Of a stretch of DNA of 64,000 bases, positions 12,903 through 24,100 are shown in pieces; the stretch's first letter is position 1; the number at the start of each line of letters is the position of its first letter. Source of the stretch: Diphasiastrum complanatum (Eukaryota > Streptophyta > Lycopodiopsida > Lycopodiales > Lycopodiaceae); assembly GCA_029204225.1 (NCBI GenBank), contig CM055104.1, forward strand, positions 50,726,132-50,790,131, given 5' to 3'. Under the pieces are notes generated by a model. The model was not told the DNA's origin and did no database searches. It was given only the letters and a program-made list of their open reading frames with translations. The translations under genes and the position numbers were made by a program.

Positions 12903-14127
12903 TGTCGGAAATAGGATGGATAAATTGCAATGTGGAAACGTCCTACTTCCAATGCATGACTACACCTATCAAAAATTGAACAAAGCAGTAGTGACGAAAA
13001 TCACGTTCAATCTTTAGCAACTAACTTTGAAATCGCTAGATACTAAGTGATTACGTAGCCAAACATAACGTATTAAATTCTCAAACAATTTCTATCAGAT
13101 ACAAAAGCAATATAGAGATGCATGCATTCTGACATATACTGAACGCAATAAGAAGATAGTATTGATTCAGAAAAACAAAATCAGATGCTAATGAGCGCAA
13201 AACAGTAGCGGATAGAAACTGCACACTCTAAGTTGTCTCTGAGTAACTGAGAATAAGTCTGATAATAAGCAGCTCTGCTGATAAGTAGTAGCGCAATAGC
13301 AACTCTAAAATAATTCTCTAAAAGACTGAGCTAAAATGCTCAAGAGAGTTCAAGCTTAAAAGCTTGATAGAGAGCTAACTGTTGGAAATGAAGCCCACAG
13401 TTGCCTCCTTGGTGAATTACAATTTAGACAGCCAATTACTTGAAGAACATCTACAACGGACTGATCGCCAACAAAGGGTAACCAATCCCATTATAAATTT
13501 AAGTTCAGATGTCAAGTTTAATAACCTGAAGTCATTGAAGACTTGGCCATCTTCAAGGACTTCCACAAAACTTGCATTTAGAACAAGTCTACAGATTACA
13601 TAATTTTTGAATAGTTTGCAGGAATACACTAAGTGTCGTAGTTCGCATTTTTTACACTTTTCCAAAAATTGCAACACTTACCTTCGACTTCTTTCGTTCA
13701 ATTATTTTGAAGAAGTCAACTTGTTCACAGTTCAACAGTTTAACTATTTTCAACATCTTCGTCCCTTTTTCACATTTTCTCGAAAAATGCGAAGAGAGAG
13801 AAAATTCCAGAACGTCTTCTATTTTTAAGGGTTAAACTGTTAAAGACACCTTCGCAAACTTTTAAGGGCACCTTCAACTTGCTTTAAAGGGCACCTTCGG
13901 CTTTTTCGAAAAGAGCGAAAGAGTTGAACTGTTAAAGAGATCTTCGCCTTTTTAAGGGCACCTTAAAACTTGTTTAAAGGCACCTTTGGCTTTTTCGCAA
14001 AACCCCAAAAGGAGAGAAAAATATCGAAGGTTATATGTTTTGAACAAGGAACGCTATCACTTCTCGTAATTTACGAAGTGAGAGAAAACCACTTCACGTA
14101 AAATGCGAAGTGAGAGATTTTGCGACA
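12903..14127 (-). repeat. LTR region of CopD, possibly two nested LTRs
   Basis: The block starts TGTCG right after the PBS and ends CGACA at 14127, perfect 5-bp inverted ends consistent with one 1225-bp LTR. A second LTR-like start, TGTTGGAAATGAAG, lies at 13380. The part 13400-13790 recurs inverted at 6930-7312, so 13380-14127 may instead be a separate LTR. The right half holds repeated AAGGGCACCTTC blocks and GCGAA-rich motifs. Confidence 0.5.
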
Positions 14128-14154
14128 TCCTCGTCCGCGTCAATGATACTGACT

Positions 14155-14184
14155 TGTTGACCATATATATACTATGTACAGTTG
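14155..14184 (+). repeat. Left tip of copia LTR (CopE), split by the gypsy element
   Basis: TGTTGACC at 14155 looks like an LTR start. Its continuation is found at 19345, on the other side of the inserted gypsy element. Both sides carry the AGTTG target duplication. Confidence 0.5.
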
Positions 14185-15103
14185 TGTTGTAAAGCTGACT
14201 CAGGTGCACCCAGCGTGCCCTGTAAGACTCAAAGGGGTGACACTCTCTAAGGTCCCAGAGCAAGTTAGAACGTCAAGGACTGAGCCTCCGACCTGTGGTG
14301 AGCTAGTCAAGTAGTCACAAGTCATGAGCTAGCTCTGGAGCTCGAGTCATGGCCTAGTCAGGAAAGCAAGTTGATTCGGCCGCCGAGACGGCTCCTGGGA
14401 CCCATGTCCGGGAGCCAGACTGATTCTGCCAGGCTTGCCAGGCTTAATCAGCAAAATAAAAACTAAGTCCTAAAAAGCGTGCTTTACCAGAAAGCACTAT
14501 GTTTCAAACCAGAGGGGGTGCGCCGAATCACAGCAGAACTATAGGGGGAGTCCGGCAGACAGAAACTTGGGCAGCTCAACCAGCGCCAGGAATCCAGTCG
14601 CCAGGTCTCAGCTCCCTCTACCAGCACGAGCCAGGCACAATGCCAAGCACGTGTTGGTGGCCCCGAGACCAGTCAGTTTATGTATGAATGTAACCTCTTC
14701 CAAATCTAATGAAGTTGATCCTTGGGGATGATTACCATTTTGGTTTCGCCTCCAGGACTGGTCCAAGTGGAAGGACCCTTACTACAACCTTTTTGCGTCG
14801 CTGGCGCCTAAGGGTCCCTGTCATCGACATGGGGCTTGCCGCTATGCCAATTGGTCAGTTTGGCGACCACTATGCCTTGGGTTTCATGTGTGGCTTGTCT
14901 TTGCCTTTGGTTACCTTTTGGGGACGGAGTCTGAGTTGGCTTTCGGGTTGGTTGGGATTCCAGTTTTCTTAAGTCTGAATGGTTAAGCTTGTTACATTTC
15001 TGAGTTGGCTTTTACGTAAGTGCATGATGGATGAATGTTAGACTTAAGCGCGTGTTGGGAAAACCGCTCAAGTCCCAGCGCCCTTTGAGGCGCCGGCACA
15101 ACA
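14185..15103 (+). repeat. 5' LTR of the gypsy-type element
   Basis: 919-bp direct repeat of 18422-19339, beginning TGTTGTAAAGCTGACTC and ending GGCACAACA. Confidence 0.95.
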
Positions 15104-15105
15104 TG

Positions 15106-15118
15106 TGGTATCAGAGCC
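15106..15118 (+). other. Primer-binding site of the gypsy-type element
   Basis: TGGTATCAGAGCC is complementary to initiator tRNA-Met and lies two bases after the LTR end. Confidence 0.9.
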
Positions 15119-15193
15119 GACTAGCTGGTCAGCTACGCAAGTCTCACAAGGATGGCCACGTTTTGGGATTTGTCAGGACAACCGTTGCACAAG

Positions 15194-15508
15194 GTGCTGC
15201 CCACAGTGTAAGCACGGGTGCGTCCACGGTCGGGGTGGTCGGCAGAACGGGGGACTTGATGAGTCAAAGTGCTGCCCTCGAGGTGTAAGCACGGTCAGTT
15301 CTCGCGGTTCGGGCCTGACACTGTCTGCACGTAGGACGGACGGGACGACATATTCGAACTGTAGGGGTTAACCATTGATACAGAGATGCTGCTCGAATTC
15401 GGGTGTAAAGGACGGGTGGTTAGCTGCCGATCGTTTAGCTATAAGGGCTATCAACCAAAAAGTGGTGGGACGTGACTGAGGCAATGTGCTGCTTAATGGT
15501 GAAAGCAC
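15194..15508 (+). other. Three related stem-loops in the 5' leader
   Basis: The leader between PBS and gag carries three copies of a GTGCTGC...AAGCAC unit at 15194-15215, 15269-15292 and 15486-15508. In each, GTGCT can pair with AGCAC across an intervening segment of about 12-14 bases, and the next bases are CGG. The position is where packaging or dimerisation signals sit in LTR elements; that role is inference. Confidence 0.55.
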
Positions 15509-15863
15509 GGATGGTTGGATGGATGTTTTCCCGTGGGCTAATTTTGTGATAGATTTGTGTGGGCGCGGCTAGGCAAAGGTCTTACGTCCGGTCTCAGGGG
15601 GGTTTGTGGCTTGAGAGAGATCCTCTGTGTTTGCTTTGGTTGGTATGTTCCGTTTGTTGTGTGCTTACTTGGACACAAATGACCTGGTTCCTACTTGGCT
15701 CTCAGGTGATGTGGGTGTGCTAAGTTTGAGGAGGGGATATTTTCATTGAAGCTGATTCAATAAAGAAGAAAAGAGAGCTGTGGGGCCCGGCCGACAGAAG
15801 GGAGAGTTTAAAAAATAAAAAGGGTTGAGGCGATAATCTGTTGGAAGTACACCACTTACTATA

Positions 15864-17693
15864 ATGGAGGACCACCTTGAAGAGTTACGAGCATTGACGG
15901 ACGGAGAAGAGCTGGCTCGAGAATACAGCTCTCGCATGCATCGAGATGGCACCAGGTCCAAGTCGAGAAAGAAAGAGCGTATGCACTCCACAGTGGCGCC
16001 TCTCCAAGAAGAGATGGGTGGCCCTTCTGAACCTACACCAAGAGACGAACCCTTGCCAGAGACGCAACAAGACCTCTTCAAAGTGAAGATGCGGCAATAC
16101 TTATCAAGCGCAATGATGGCTATGCTTAGTGAGGCGAAGAAGGACAGAGAAACAGAAAGGAAAGAATGGCAAACATCCCTGCGAACCATGAACCTTACTC
16201 AATTTAACCTTGCTAGAGAAATGAGAGACGGGCTAACACAGCTCAAAGCCAGGTTTGAAGAGTTGGAAGCAACTAGGGAGAATGCAGTGGCGCCTCCTCC
16301 ACATATACCAAGAGAACCACGAGCGCGAAACACGGAAGGCCCAAAGAAGACTGCCAAAGTAAAAGCACCACCTACTTTCAAAGGAGAGCGTGACATTCGA
16401 GTTGTGAAAGATTGGTTGTTTCACATGGACCATTACTTCCGTCTGATGAACACTCATGAGGAAGAAAGAACGGACTTGGCATTAGCATATTTTGAGGGCT
16501 ACACTACAAACTGGTACCGGATGGCAGGAATGCATTTCTAGACATGGGACACATTCAAAGTCGTGTTACGAGAGGAGTTCATACGGAAGGATTCACACAT
16601 GAGATTGAGGACAGAATTATCGGGGCTCAAACAGAAAGGGTCATTGCGAGAGTACCTCAATAAATTCAGACAGAGTGTATGGGTTATTGAAGATATGTCC
16701 GAGACAGACAAAACTCATTACCCCTTGTCTGGAATGCAGTCTTGGACCCGGCGTGCAATAGACAGCTACATGCCCCATGATTTTAATTCAACTATTCGAG
16801 CGGCTGAAATGGTTTGTGATTATGAGAGCACATTGGCACCAGCTGCTCCCGCAACCTCAACAAGAGTATTTAGTGGATCCAGACCGAGTCTGAGCTTCTT
16901 TTCAAGGGGGGACTCAGCTTCAAATGGCAACCAAGCCTCGAGTAGCGTGAACAAATTCCCAACAAAAACAGGGTTTGGCAACCAAGGCAACAATGGAGGG
17001 AACATGTTCCAGAGAAGAAACAATGTTGGACCTTCAGCTAGTCACAACAACAGCTCACCAACAGTGGGCAGTTCCATGCGCTGCTTCAACTATCATCAGC
17101 AAGGTCACTCTTGGAGGTCATGCCCCAAACCATTGAATAAGCAAATCATGGCTGCCATTGAAGGATTTGATAGGATGGAGAGAGAGGCATTTGATCAAGA
17201 AGATGGTGAACAGGATGACGAAGAGGACCCAGAAATGGATTTGACGGAGTCTGACCTGAATGTCTTACAACAGATAGGGGCACTTGCGATGTATCGTGAA
17301 CATCTTATGGCGACTCTTGCGAGAGGATCAAAGTTATTGTACCTGAAAGGCTGTATTCAAGGCAGGATCATTTACTTCATGGTAGACCTGGGGGCGTCAC
17401 ATAACTACTTGTCAGAAAAACTGACAGGGGAATTGGACATCCAATGTGAGGAAAATGTGACTCCTATTTGTGTGGACACCGCGAAAGGTACAATGACCAC
17501 TTGTAGATTGGCAACCAACTTACCAATCTCCCTGGGAACCTGGAAGAATCAACTAACGTTCACAATCTTGAAGATGGATGCCTTTGACGCTATTTTGGGA
17601 TTAAGCTGGTTTAATGAACATGTGGTGGCCTTCTGTTATTATATAATGGTAGGAGACCTTGTGTCATCAGAGTTGTGCCAGGGGACCAACTAG
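15864..17693 (+). pseudogene. gag-protease of the gypsy-type element, one in-frame TAG
   Basis: One reading frame of 610 codons starting at ATG 15864, interrupted only by TAG at 16539-16541. The N-terminal part is charged. The retrotransposon gag domain spans the stop (VKDWLFHMDHYFRL, LALAYFEGYTTNWYR before; FIRKDSHMRLRTELSGLKQ, SLREYLNKF after). A zinc knuckle reads CFNYHQQGHSWRSCP, where the second Cys of CX2C is Tyr. The retropepsin-like part has VDLGASHNYLSEKL (normally D-S/T-G) and the C-terminal AILGLSWF. The frame then leaves protease homology and stops at 17693. No polymerase follows. The changed zinc-knuckle and active-site residues argue that this copy makes no working protease. Gag may still have been functional recently. 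Confidence 0.88.
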
Positions 17694-17749
17694 AAAGGAA
17701 TGACACAAATGAACCTGAGCCAACCATTCCTCCCAATCTCATTCACCTC

Positions 17750-18049
17750 TTTAACGAAGGACAACCAACAGTGACAGACCAGCTGACACGGGAACAAATG
17801 GAGCCAACATTGCCTACAGTCTCTACATCAAAGGTGAATTCAAGTGCCGATGCAGAGCTCAAGGAGCTCACCTTGTGTGACCAAGCGAAAGCTCACTTCT
17901 TTAACGAAGGACATCCAACAGTGACAAACCAGCTGACACGAGGTCAAATGGAGCCAACATTGCCTGCAGCTTCTACATCAGAGGTGAATCTAAGTGCCGA
18001 TGCAGAGCTCAAGGAGCTCAACCTGGGCGATCAAACGAAATACCTAGAG
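17750..18049 (+). repeat. Two 150-bp in-frame tandem repeats after protease
   Basis: An open frame at 17675-18055 encodes two 50-residue units. Each starts FNEG, contains PTVT.QLTR.QMEPTLP and ends ADAELKEL. Units start at 17750 and 17900. It lies in a different frame from gag-protease and has no recognised domain. The position is where RT would start in a complete gypsy element. Confidence 0.8.
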
Positions 18050-18407
18050 TCCTAGGGGACTCATCCAGACGTGCGACGAAAACAACATATCTGAGGCTTA
18101 AGGGAGCCGTAAGTACCTTTTTCTTTCATGTTAATAAAGTAAGCCACACTTCTCATCGAGGAGTGAGCTTCAATCTAATGTCTAAGTGCAACAGCTTTAC
18201 ACAGGTTTTACGTAAGTGAACTAGATCCACACTTTTCCTGTGCTGGGTGCAAACACAATATCATTACTTCTCTTTACAGTTGGTTTCCTTTGGCCGGTGA
18301 ATCAAGCCCGTGCCCTTGTATATGTGAATAAAGTCTGGCCGGTGAATTAAGCCCATGTCATGAGTCTTAGGTTCTAGTTTGGCCCTGATGAGGACATCAG
18401 CTTTCTC

Positions 18408-18421
18408 AAACGAGGGGAGGA
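18408..18421 (+). other. Polypurine tract of the gypsy-type element
   Basis: AAACGAGGGGAGGA directly precedes the 3' LTR start TGTTG at 18422 and would prime plus-strand synthesis. Confidence 0.8.
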
Positions 18422-19339
18422 TGTTGTAAAGCTGACTCGGGTGCACCCAGCGTGCCTTGTAAGACTCAAAGGGGTGATACTCTCTAAGGTCCCAGAGCAA
18501 GTTAGAACGTCAAGGACTGAGCCTCCGACCTGTGGTGAGCCAGTCAAGTAGTCACAAGTGATGAGCTAGCTCTGGAGCTCGAGTCATGGCCTAGTCAGAA
18601 AGCAAGTTGATTTGGCCGTCGAGACGGCTCCCGGGACCCATGTCCGGGAGCCAGACTGATTCTGCCAGGCTTGCCAGGCTTAATCATCAAAATAAAAACT
18701 AAGTCCTAAAAAGCGTGCTTTACCAGAAAGCACTATGTTTCAAACCAGAGGGGGTGCGCCGAATCACAGCAGAACTATAGGGGGAGTCTGGTAGACAGAA
18801 ACTTGGGCAGCTCAACCAGCGCCAGGAATCCAGTCGCCAGGTCTCAGCTCCCTCTACCAACACGAGCCAGACACAATGCCAAGCACGTGTTGGTGGCCCC
18901 GAGACCAATCAGTTTATGTATGAATGTAACCTCTTCCAAATCTAATAAAGTTGATCCTTGGGGATGATTACCATTTCGGTTTCGCCTCTGGGACTGGTCC
19001 AAGTGGAAGGACCCTCACTACAACCTTTTTGCGTCGCTGGTGCCTAAGGGTCCCTGTCATCGACATGGGGCTTGCCGCTATGCCAATTGGTCAGTTTGGC
19101 GACCACTATGCCTTGGGTTTCATGTGTGGCTTGTCTTTGCCTTTGGTTACCTTTTGGGGACGGATTCTGAGTTGGCTTTTGGGTTGGTTGGGATTCCAGT
19201 TTTCTTAAGTCTGAATGGTTAAGCTTGTTACATTTCTGAGTTGGCTTTTACGTAAGTGCATGATGGATGAATGTTAGACTTAGGCACGTGTTGGGGAAAC
19301 CGCTCAAGTCCCAGTGCCCTTTGAGGCGCCGACGCAACA
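18422..19339 (+). repeat. 3' LTR of the gypsy-type element
   Basis: 918-bp partner of 14185-15103, ending GACGCAACA and followed by the AGTTG duplication. Confidence 0.95.
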
Positions 19340-19344
19340 AGTTG

Positions 19345-20025
19345 TCACAAAAGCCATATACTTTCAAGTACAACGACTTTCCTAATTGGTTGACAAACAT
19401 TCAATGTAATTTATACACGGATGAAATCTATAAATAGATCATCCAAGCACAGATTAGTGGTTGCTCCATCCATGAGACATATTATTTGAGCCTCCCAGTT
19501 ATGCCGTCAATTTCTGGTTGTAATTACTATTTGTATTGTGCTTCAGTGTAATATAGCAGCAACACATTTTTATCTATGTACAACGTAGATGAATGCTTGT
19601 TGTGATTGAATGCACTCTGTTGTTGTTTGATCGCGCTTGTTTACTCACTCTGATCAGAACACGGACATCTATGACTCCTCAATTTCTGATCAGATGATGG
19701 CTATCTTTGACGCCTGAGGAACTCACGATATCATACTGCTCTTCCATTTATTTCAGAACTATACTTCACATTGAATTTGATTTCAATAGTACCACACACA
19801 AACCATCTCTAATCTCTTCAGTGGACTATATTCTCGTTTTAGAGTATGAATTAATTTTTAAGATCCCGTTGGGCAATTAGAACACATAAAGTTGTGATTA
19901 TCTCTAGCATAAATTGTCTATTAGACAGTTTTTGCACCTAGCAGCCGATTAGAATGGGAGAGCTGTTCCACAATATTCCTGCTCTCTTCTCCATTCTCGT
20001 TCTTCCTTCTAACTTGCCCCTATCA
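19345..20025 (+). repeat. Main part of copia 5' LTR (CopE)
   Basis: Right part of a copia LTR cut by the gypsy-type element. It contains CTATAAATAG (about 19428), a likely promoter TATA box, and ends TATCA just before a primer-binding-like site. A diverged minus-strand copy lies at 9668-10500. Confidence 0.7.
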
Positions 20026-20027
20026 GA

Positions 20028-20040
20028 TTGGTATTCAAGC
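20028..20040 (+). other. Degenerate primer-binding site of CopE
   Basis: TTGGTATTCAAGC resembles TTGGTATCAGAGC and sits between LTR end and gag start. Confidence 0.55.
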
Positions 20041-20096
20041 ATAGTCCAAATAAACCGAGAGATTAAGTTTGTTCCATTTATATTACTGTTATCATG

Positions 20097-21187
20097 TCTC
20101 ATCTTCACTCAGTGAAGCTAGAGTCATTGACAAGTTCAATGGTTCTAACTTCTACATTTGGAAGTTGAAACTTAGAATGATGTTGATAGATAGAGATCTT
20201 TGGGATGTAGTAGAAGGTGCAGACCTGAAACCAGAAGATGGTGATTAGGCAAAGGCCTGGAAGATCAAAGATCAGAAGGCCTTTAGCATGTATCACACTC
20301 AATTTGGCCGACTCCCAAATATCTCATGTTACCACGTGCAAAACCTCTAAGGAAACATTGGACTTGTTATCAACTCTCTATGAGACTCACGATGTAACCA
20401 CGAGATTACATCTTAGAAGAAAGTTCTTTACTCTTAGCATGTCTGATTCTACTACCATCACTTCTCACATCAACAACTTCAAGTCCCTGTTAGATCAGCT
20501 ATCAGTTGTAGGATGTTCTATTCAAGATGATGATGCCGTTATGACCTTGCTTTCTTCACTTCCAAAGTCCTATGAGCACTTTGTGGTGATGATCTTTACA
20601 CAACCGGACCTCACCCTTCAAAAGGTGATTGGTCATCTTATTCAAGAAGAAATACGGAGAAAGACTAGCAGCCGGTCCATCAAAGACAAATCCATGGCTC
20701 TATACACCAAGAAGAAAGATCATTCCAAGGGCAAGAATCAAATGCAGCAGCAACAAGAGAAGCCTCACGCTTAGACTCAGCATGGTGGATCGCGGAAGAA
20801 GCTTTTCTGCAGATATTGCAAGAGAGCTAATCACCACATCAAGGAGTGTCGCATCAGGATCTACAACGAGGCAAAGAAGCAACAACAACAACAGCAGCCA
20901 GAGACTCCTCCAATGCAGCCGAATTCAAGAAGCAAGACACACACTTGTTAATGGCTTACAACAACAGCGAAGATTGTGATAGCTGGTACCTGGACAGCGG
21001 TGCTACCCAACACATGACCTCTCGCAAGGAATGGTTTATGGAGTACACAGCTTACAACAGAGACCAATTTATCTACCTCGGAGATTCTAGCACCATACGC
21101 ATGGAAGGAAAAGGAGTAGTGAAGATCAGCTTCAACAATGATTTGTCCATTTGTGTTCCTAACATCCTTCATGTTCCTCAGTTATAG
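20097..21187 (+). pseudogene. CopE copia gag and protease start, truncated
   Basis: Starts at an ATG at 20097. The gag N-terminus has DKFNGSNFYIWKLKLRMML and DLWDVVEGA, and a stop near 20245 falls where the protein should continue AKAWKIKDQKAF. The gag core at 20340-20760 is open ([48 protein letters not shown]). After a stop an intact zinc knuckle CRYCKRANHHIKEC follows at about 20810-20850. The protease segment ([14 protein letters not shown]) runs to 21187. Nothing downstream resembles integrase or RT, so the element is cut here. It belongs to the same broad copia group as Cop1 and the intron element CopJ. Confidence 0.88.
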
Positions 21188-24100
21188 TAGTGGAACTTTC
21201 ATATGGTTATTCAAATGCTAGAAGTTTTGGAACATGAAAATTTTCAATACCATCAAGGCCAACGAGTTGGGTTGGGTAAAATGCAGATTCTTGCCACACA
21301 TACAGAGACTTGAATCTTTCCATTGTGTCATTAACATCTTGGAGCCATGTGGTCTCTATTTAGGTCCTTGTGGATGTAAAATGCTAGTACAAGTAAATAA
21401 TCGTGCTAAAACTTTTCCTTATATACTTTTGTTGTATTAATACAAGATAAAAAAAATCTAGGTGAGCTATTAGTTGTGAATATAACAAGGTGAAATCATG
21501 GCCACAATTTTAACTTTTTGAATTAAAGTGGTCCATTCCTAGGGAAACCGGATATAATAGATGTCATGTTTTTGTTAGTCATTTTCATCTATAAATATGA
21601 TAGTGACAATATTGCATGAAGTAGATGTGAAGATAAAAAGAAGTACAAGATTTTATTAGCATGCATGATAGAACTGTTGACTTGCTTACCATGAAAAACT
21701 TTAGTAACATAGCATTGATATAGTTATTGATGTACCTTAATTTATGCAGATAACTATTAAGTTCATGGTATTTTTATCTTGATTAATTTTAAAGTTCAAA
21801 TGCTCATTCTGAGTTGACTATGTGGAATATTTTGCTTAGAAGGAAATAATATACATGTGATGTATACATTGGCATTTGCTTGAGAATTCCATGAAAATGA
21901 GTACCACATATTTTTATAAATAGTAAATCCATTCAGTTATTACAATATATGATTTTTATATTTCTAACAAAGGGTATCCATCCACTAAAAATCATGGGCA
22001 CATAAATGGTAAACTTTATGTTGACTTTTATTCATGGCCCTATATTTTTCATGGCAACTTAGAATGTTTAAGTGTGTCAAATTGTATTCTACATTTGGAA
22101 TGTTAATAACATAGAGTTATATTTTATCAATTGTACCAAGCTACAATAAATGTGGTATACAAAATAAGAGCAACACCCTATCAAATACAAAAGGTAAGGT
22201 GAAACACTCATGGTGGTCCTAGGTCAACAAACATAAGAAAGATTTACATGAGCAACAAACTTATAAAAAGATGCACAAAATCTTTGCCCACTTGGGACCC
22301 TTGCTTGTGTGGCATTCGTGAGGAGGATGCTCTATACGAACTCCTCTTCAACGACTTGACAATTCAGCATCCATCTTCACTCACATCCACAAGATCTTGT
22401 CAAATTCAACAACATCGGGCAATCAAACCCAACCACATAAATGCTTCACATCGAGGCAGACTTCTGTTTTTTAAACATTACCACTTGTTTAATTTTATGT
22501 GTGATCCAATCGAATGGTTGGACTTTGTCTTATGTATGGCTCAAACGTCTCTCAATCACTAGTTGAGGACCATGACCATGCCATTTAGTCCACATCATGT
22601 GATGAGGTAGGCCCACCTCCCATGCTCATAAGCTAGACTCCTATTAATACATCCATGAAGTCTCCATGCATGGGTAGCCATGGTATATTTGAAAGATTCG
22701 TAAATAAATGACCTATCTGATATTGAGGTTAAAAGTCATGTCACATAGGTTAAAGTGGAGAATCCAAGTTTTGGATAATGCTTCACATTATAAACAAAGG
22801 GTGTATTCTTGGACCATTGTGAAGGAATCACCATATGATAATTACATATGGATAACTTATTATATTGTAATGAGTCATTGGAGGACTCAAAGTATATTCC
22901 ATAAAGAATCTTTGATGGACTCAATATATATTTCTTATAACGAGCAATATGGTTGATTATCCAATGATAAGTAGGGAGAGCACATTTCCAACCATGGGTG
23001 CAAAGAGAGGTTGGGCCCTATCATCATTAAAGGATTGAGAGAGCATCTTGTGAAGGATTTCAAAGCATGCACCACCCTTAAAATGATGAGGTGGCATTGC
23101 ATCCATGGTGGAAGCATGATCTCCTTGATCAATAACACAATGTACACTCTTGACTTATGGGCTTGGCTAAGCAAGTTCAAATTCCTCCCATTTGCACTTG
23201 TGAGAATACCTTTTAAGTGTGACTCCCACCCTTAGGGGCTGATTTGCTAATGAAGTATTCCATTCAAGGCCATGAAAGATTAACCATGTGCAATGAAATG
23301 TTATTTGTTGGCTGTCCTTTGGTTATTGGTGATGCCTATGATGTATGAACTATGAATAGTGGTTAGAATTGTGAATATAAGGAACACTCGTACATAGCTT
23401 AGAGTCATTAGTCATGGCCTCACATATGTGGTGTGTCTTCAAGATTATAAACTTCATTGCCTCCCTACATGATGCGCCTTACATGAAAAACACTATGCTT
23501 CATTCATCGTCAAATCAAAAAGACAGTTGACTAAATGTATGGTTATTGGTTTCATAATAATAACATTTCAATTACAATGGTCAATAGAAGTCTAGAGTAT
23601 AGGTTAAGGGCATAGGAAGTAGTGATGGTGGAAGAACATCCAATTTATAACACATATAGAAAAAGATAAATAGATAGATAAGAGCTGGATTGGCTCCAAT
23701 CATCTACCACTTCAGGTTTCTTTTCTTTTTTTCACTCCCAAATATGGTTTTGGTTGAAACTGTAGATTAAGCATAGAATCTTGACTTGATTTATTAGAAC
23801 TTCTGTTTGTTGGCCCTACAAAGTGCATCATCAAACTCTCAGTTTCACTGTTATCAATCTAAATTGAAATGATTTTGAAACATCAAGCATGCAACAAAAT
23901 CTAGATACAGTGATTTATAGAAAAATCAATTTTTTAAATGTAAAACTGCCTAATTGAACTAAAAAATCACCTTTTAATTGATTTTGACAAAATCTGTACT
24001 CATGCATGAAATTTCACCATCAAAACTACTATAACACATTGTGCCATGTTCCCAGACATGCAAATTTATAAATGACTTTTTCATAGTGGATGTGCAATCT

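Larger units (their letters stand above)
14180..19344 (+). mobile_element. Non-autonomous Ty3/gypsy-type LTR element (gag-protease only), with TSD
   Basis: Structurally complete LTR element of 5155 bp (14185-19339) flanked by the 5-bp duplication AGTTG at 14180-14184 and 19340-19344. It has LTRs of 919 and 918 bp, both TGTTG...CAACA-type ends. A primer-binding site matching initiator tRNA-Met lies two bases inside the left LTR, and a purine tract directly precedes the right LTR. By eye the LTRs differ at about thirty positions plus one single-base indel, mostly C/T or G/A, suggesting moderate age. The interior (3318 bp) encodes gag and a retropepsin-like segment followed by a short acidic repeat tail. 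There is no trace of RT, RNase H or integrase. It must therefore be mobilised by enzymes supplied from another element. It inserted into a copia LTR whose two parts flank it. Confidence 0.92.

Noticed and set aside
14499-15371. Open frames inside the gypsy LTR and leader
   Set aside because: No homology, differ between LTR copies, and lie in non-coding parts of an LTR element.
15743-16189. Antisense open frame opposite the gypsy gag
   Set aside because: Shadow of the gag frame; hydrophobic composition is only the complement of the charged gag N-terminus.
22248-23235. Open stretches of 80-104 codons
   Set aside because: No recognisable domain, codon pattern or partner exon; expected by chance in AT-rich sequence of this length.
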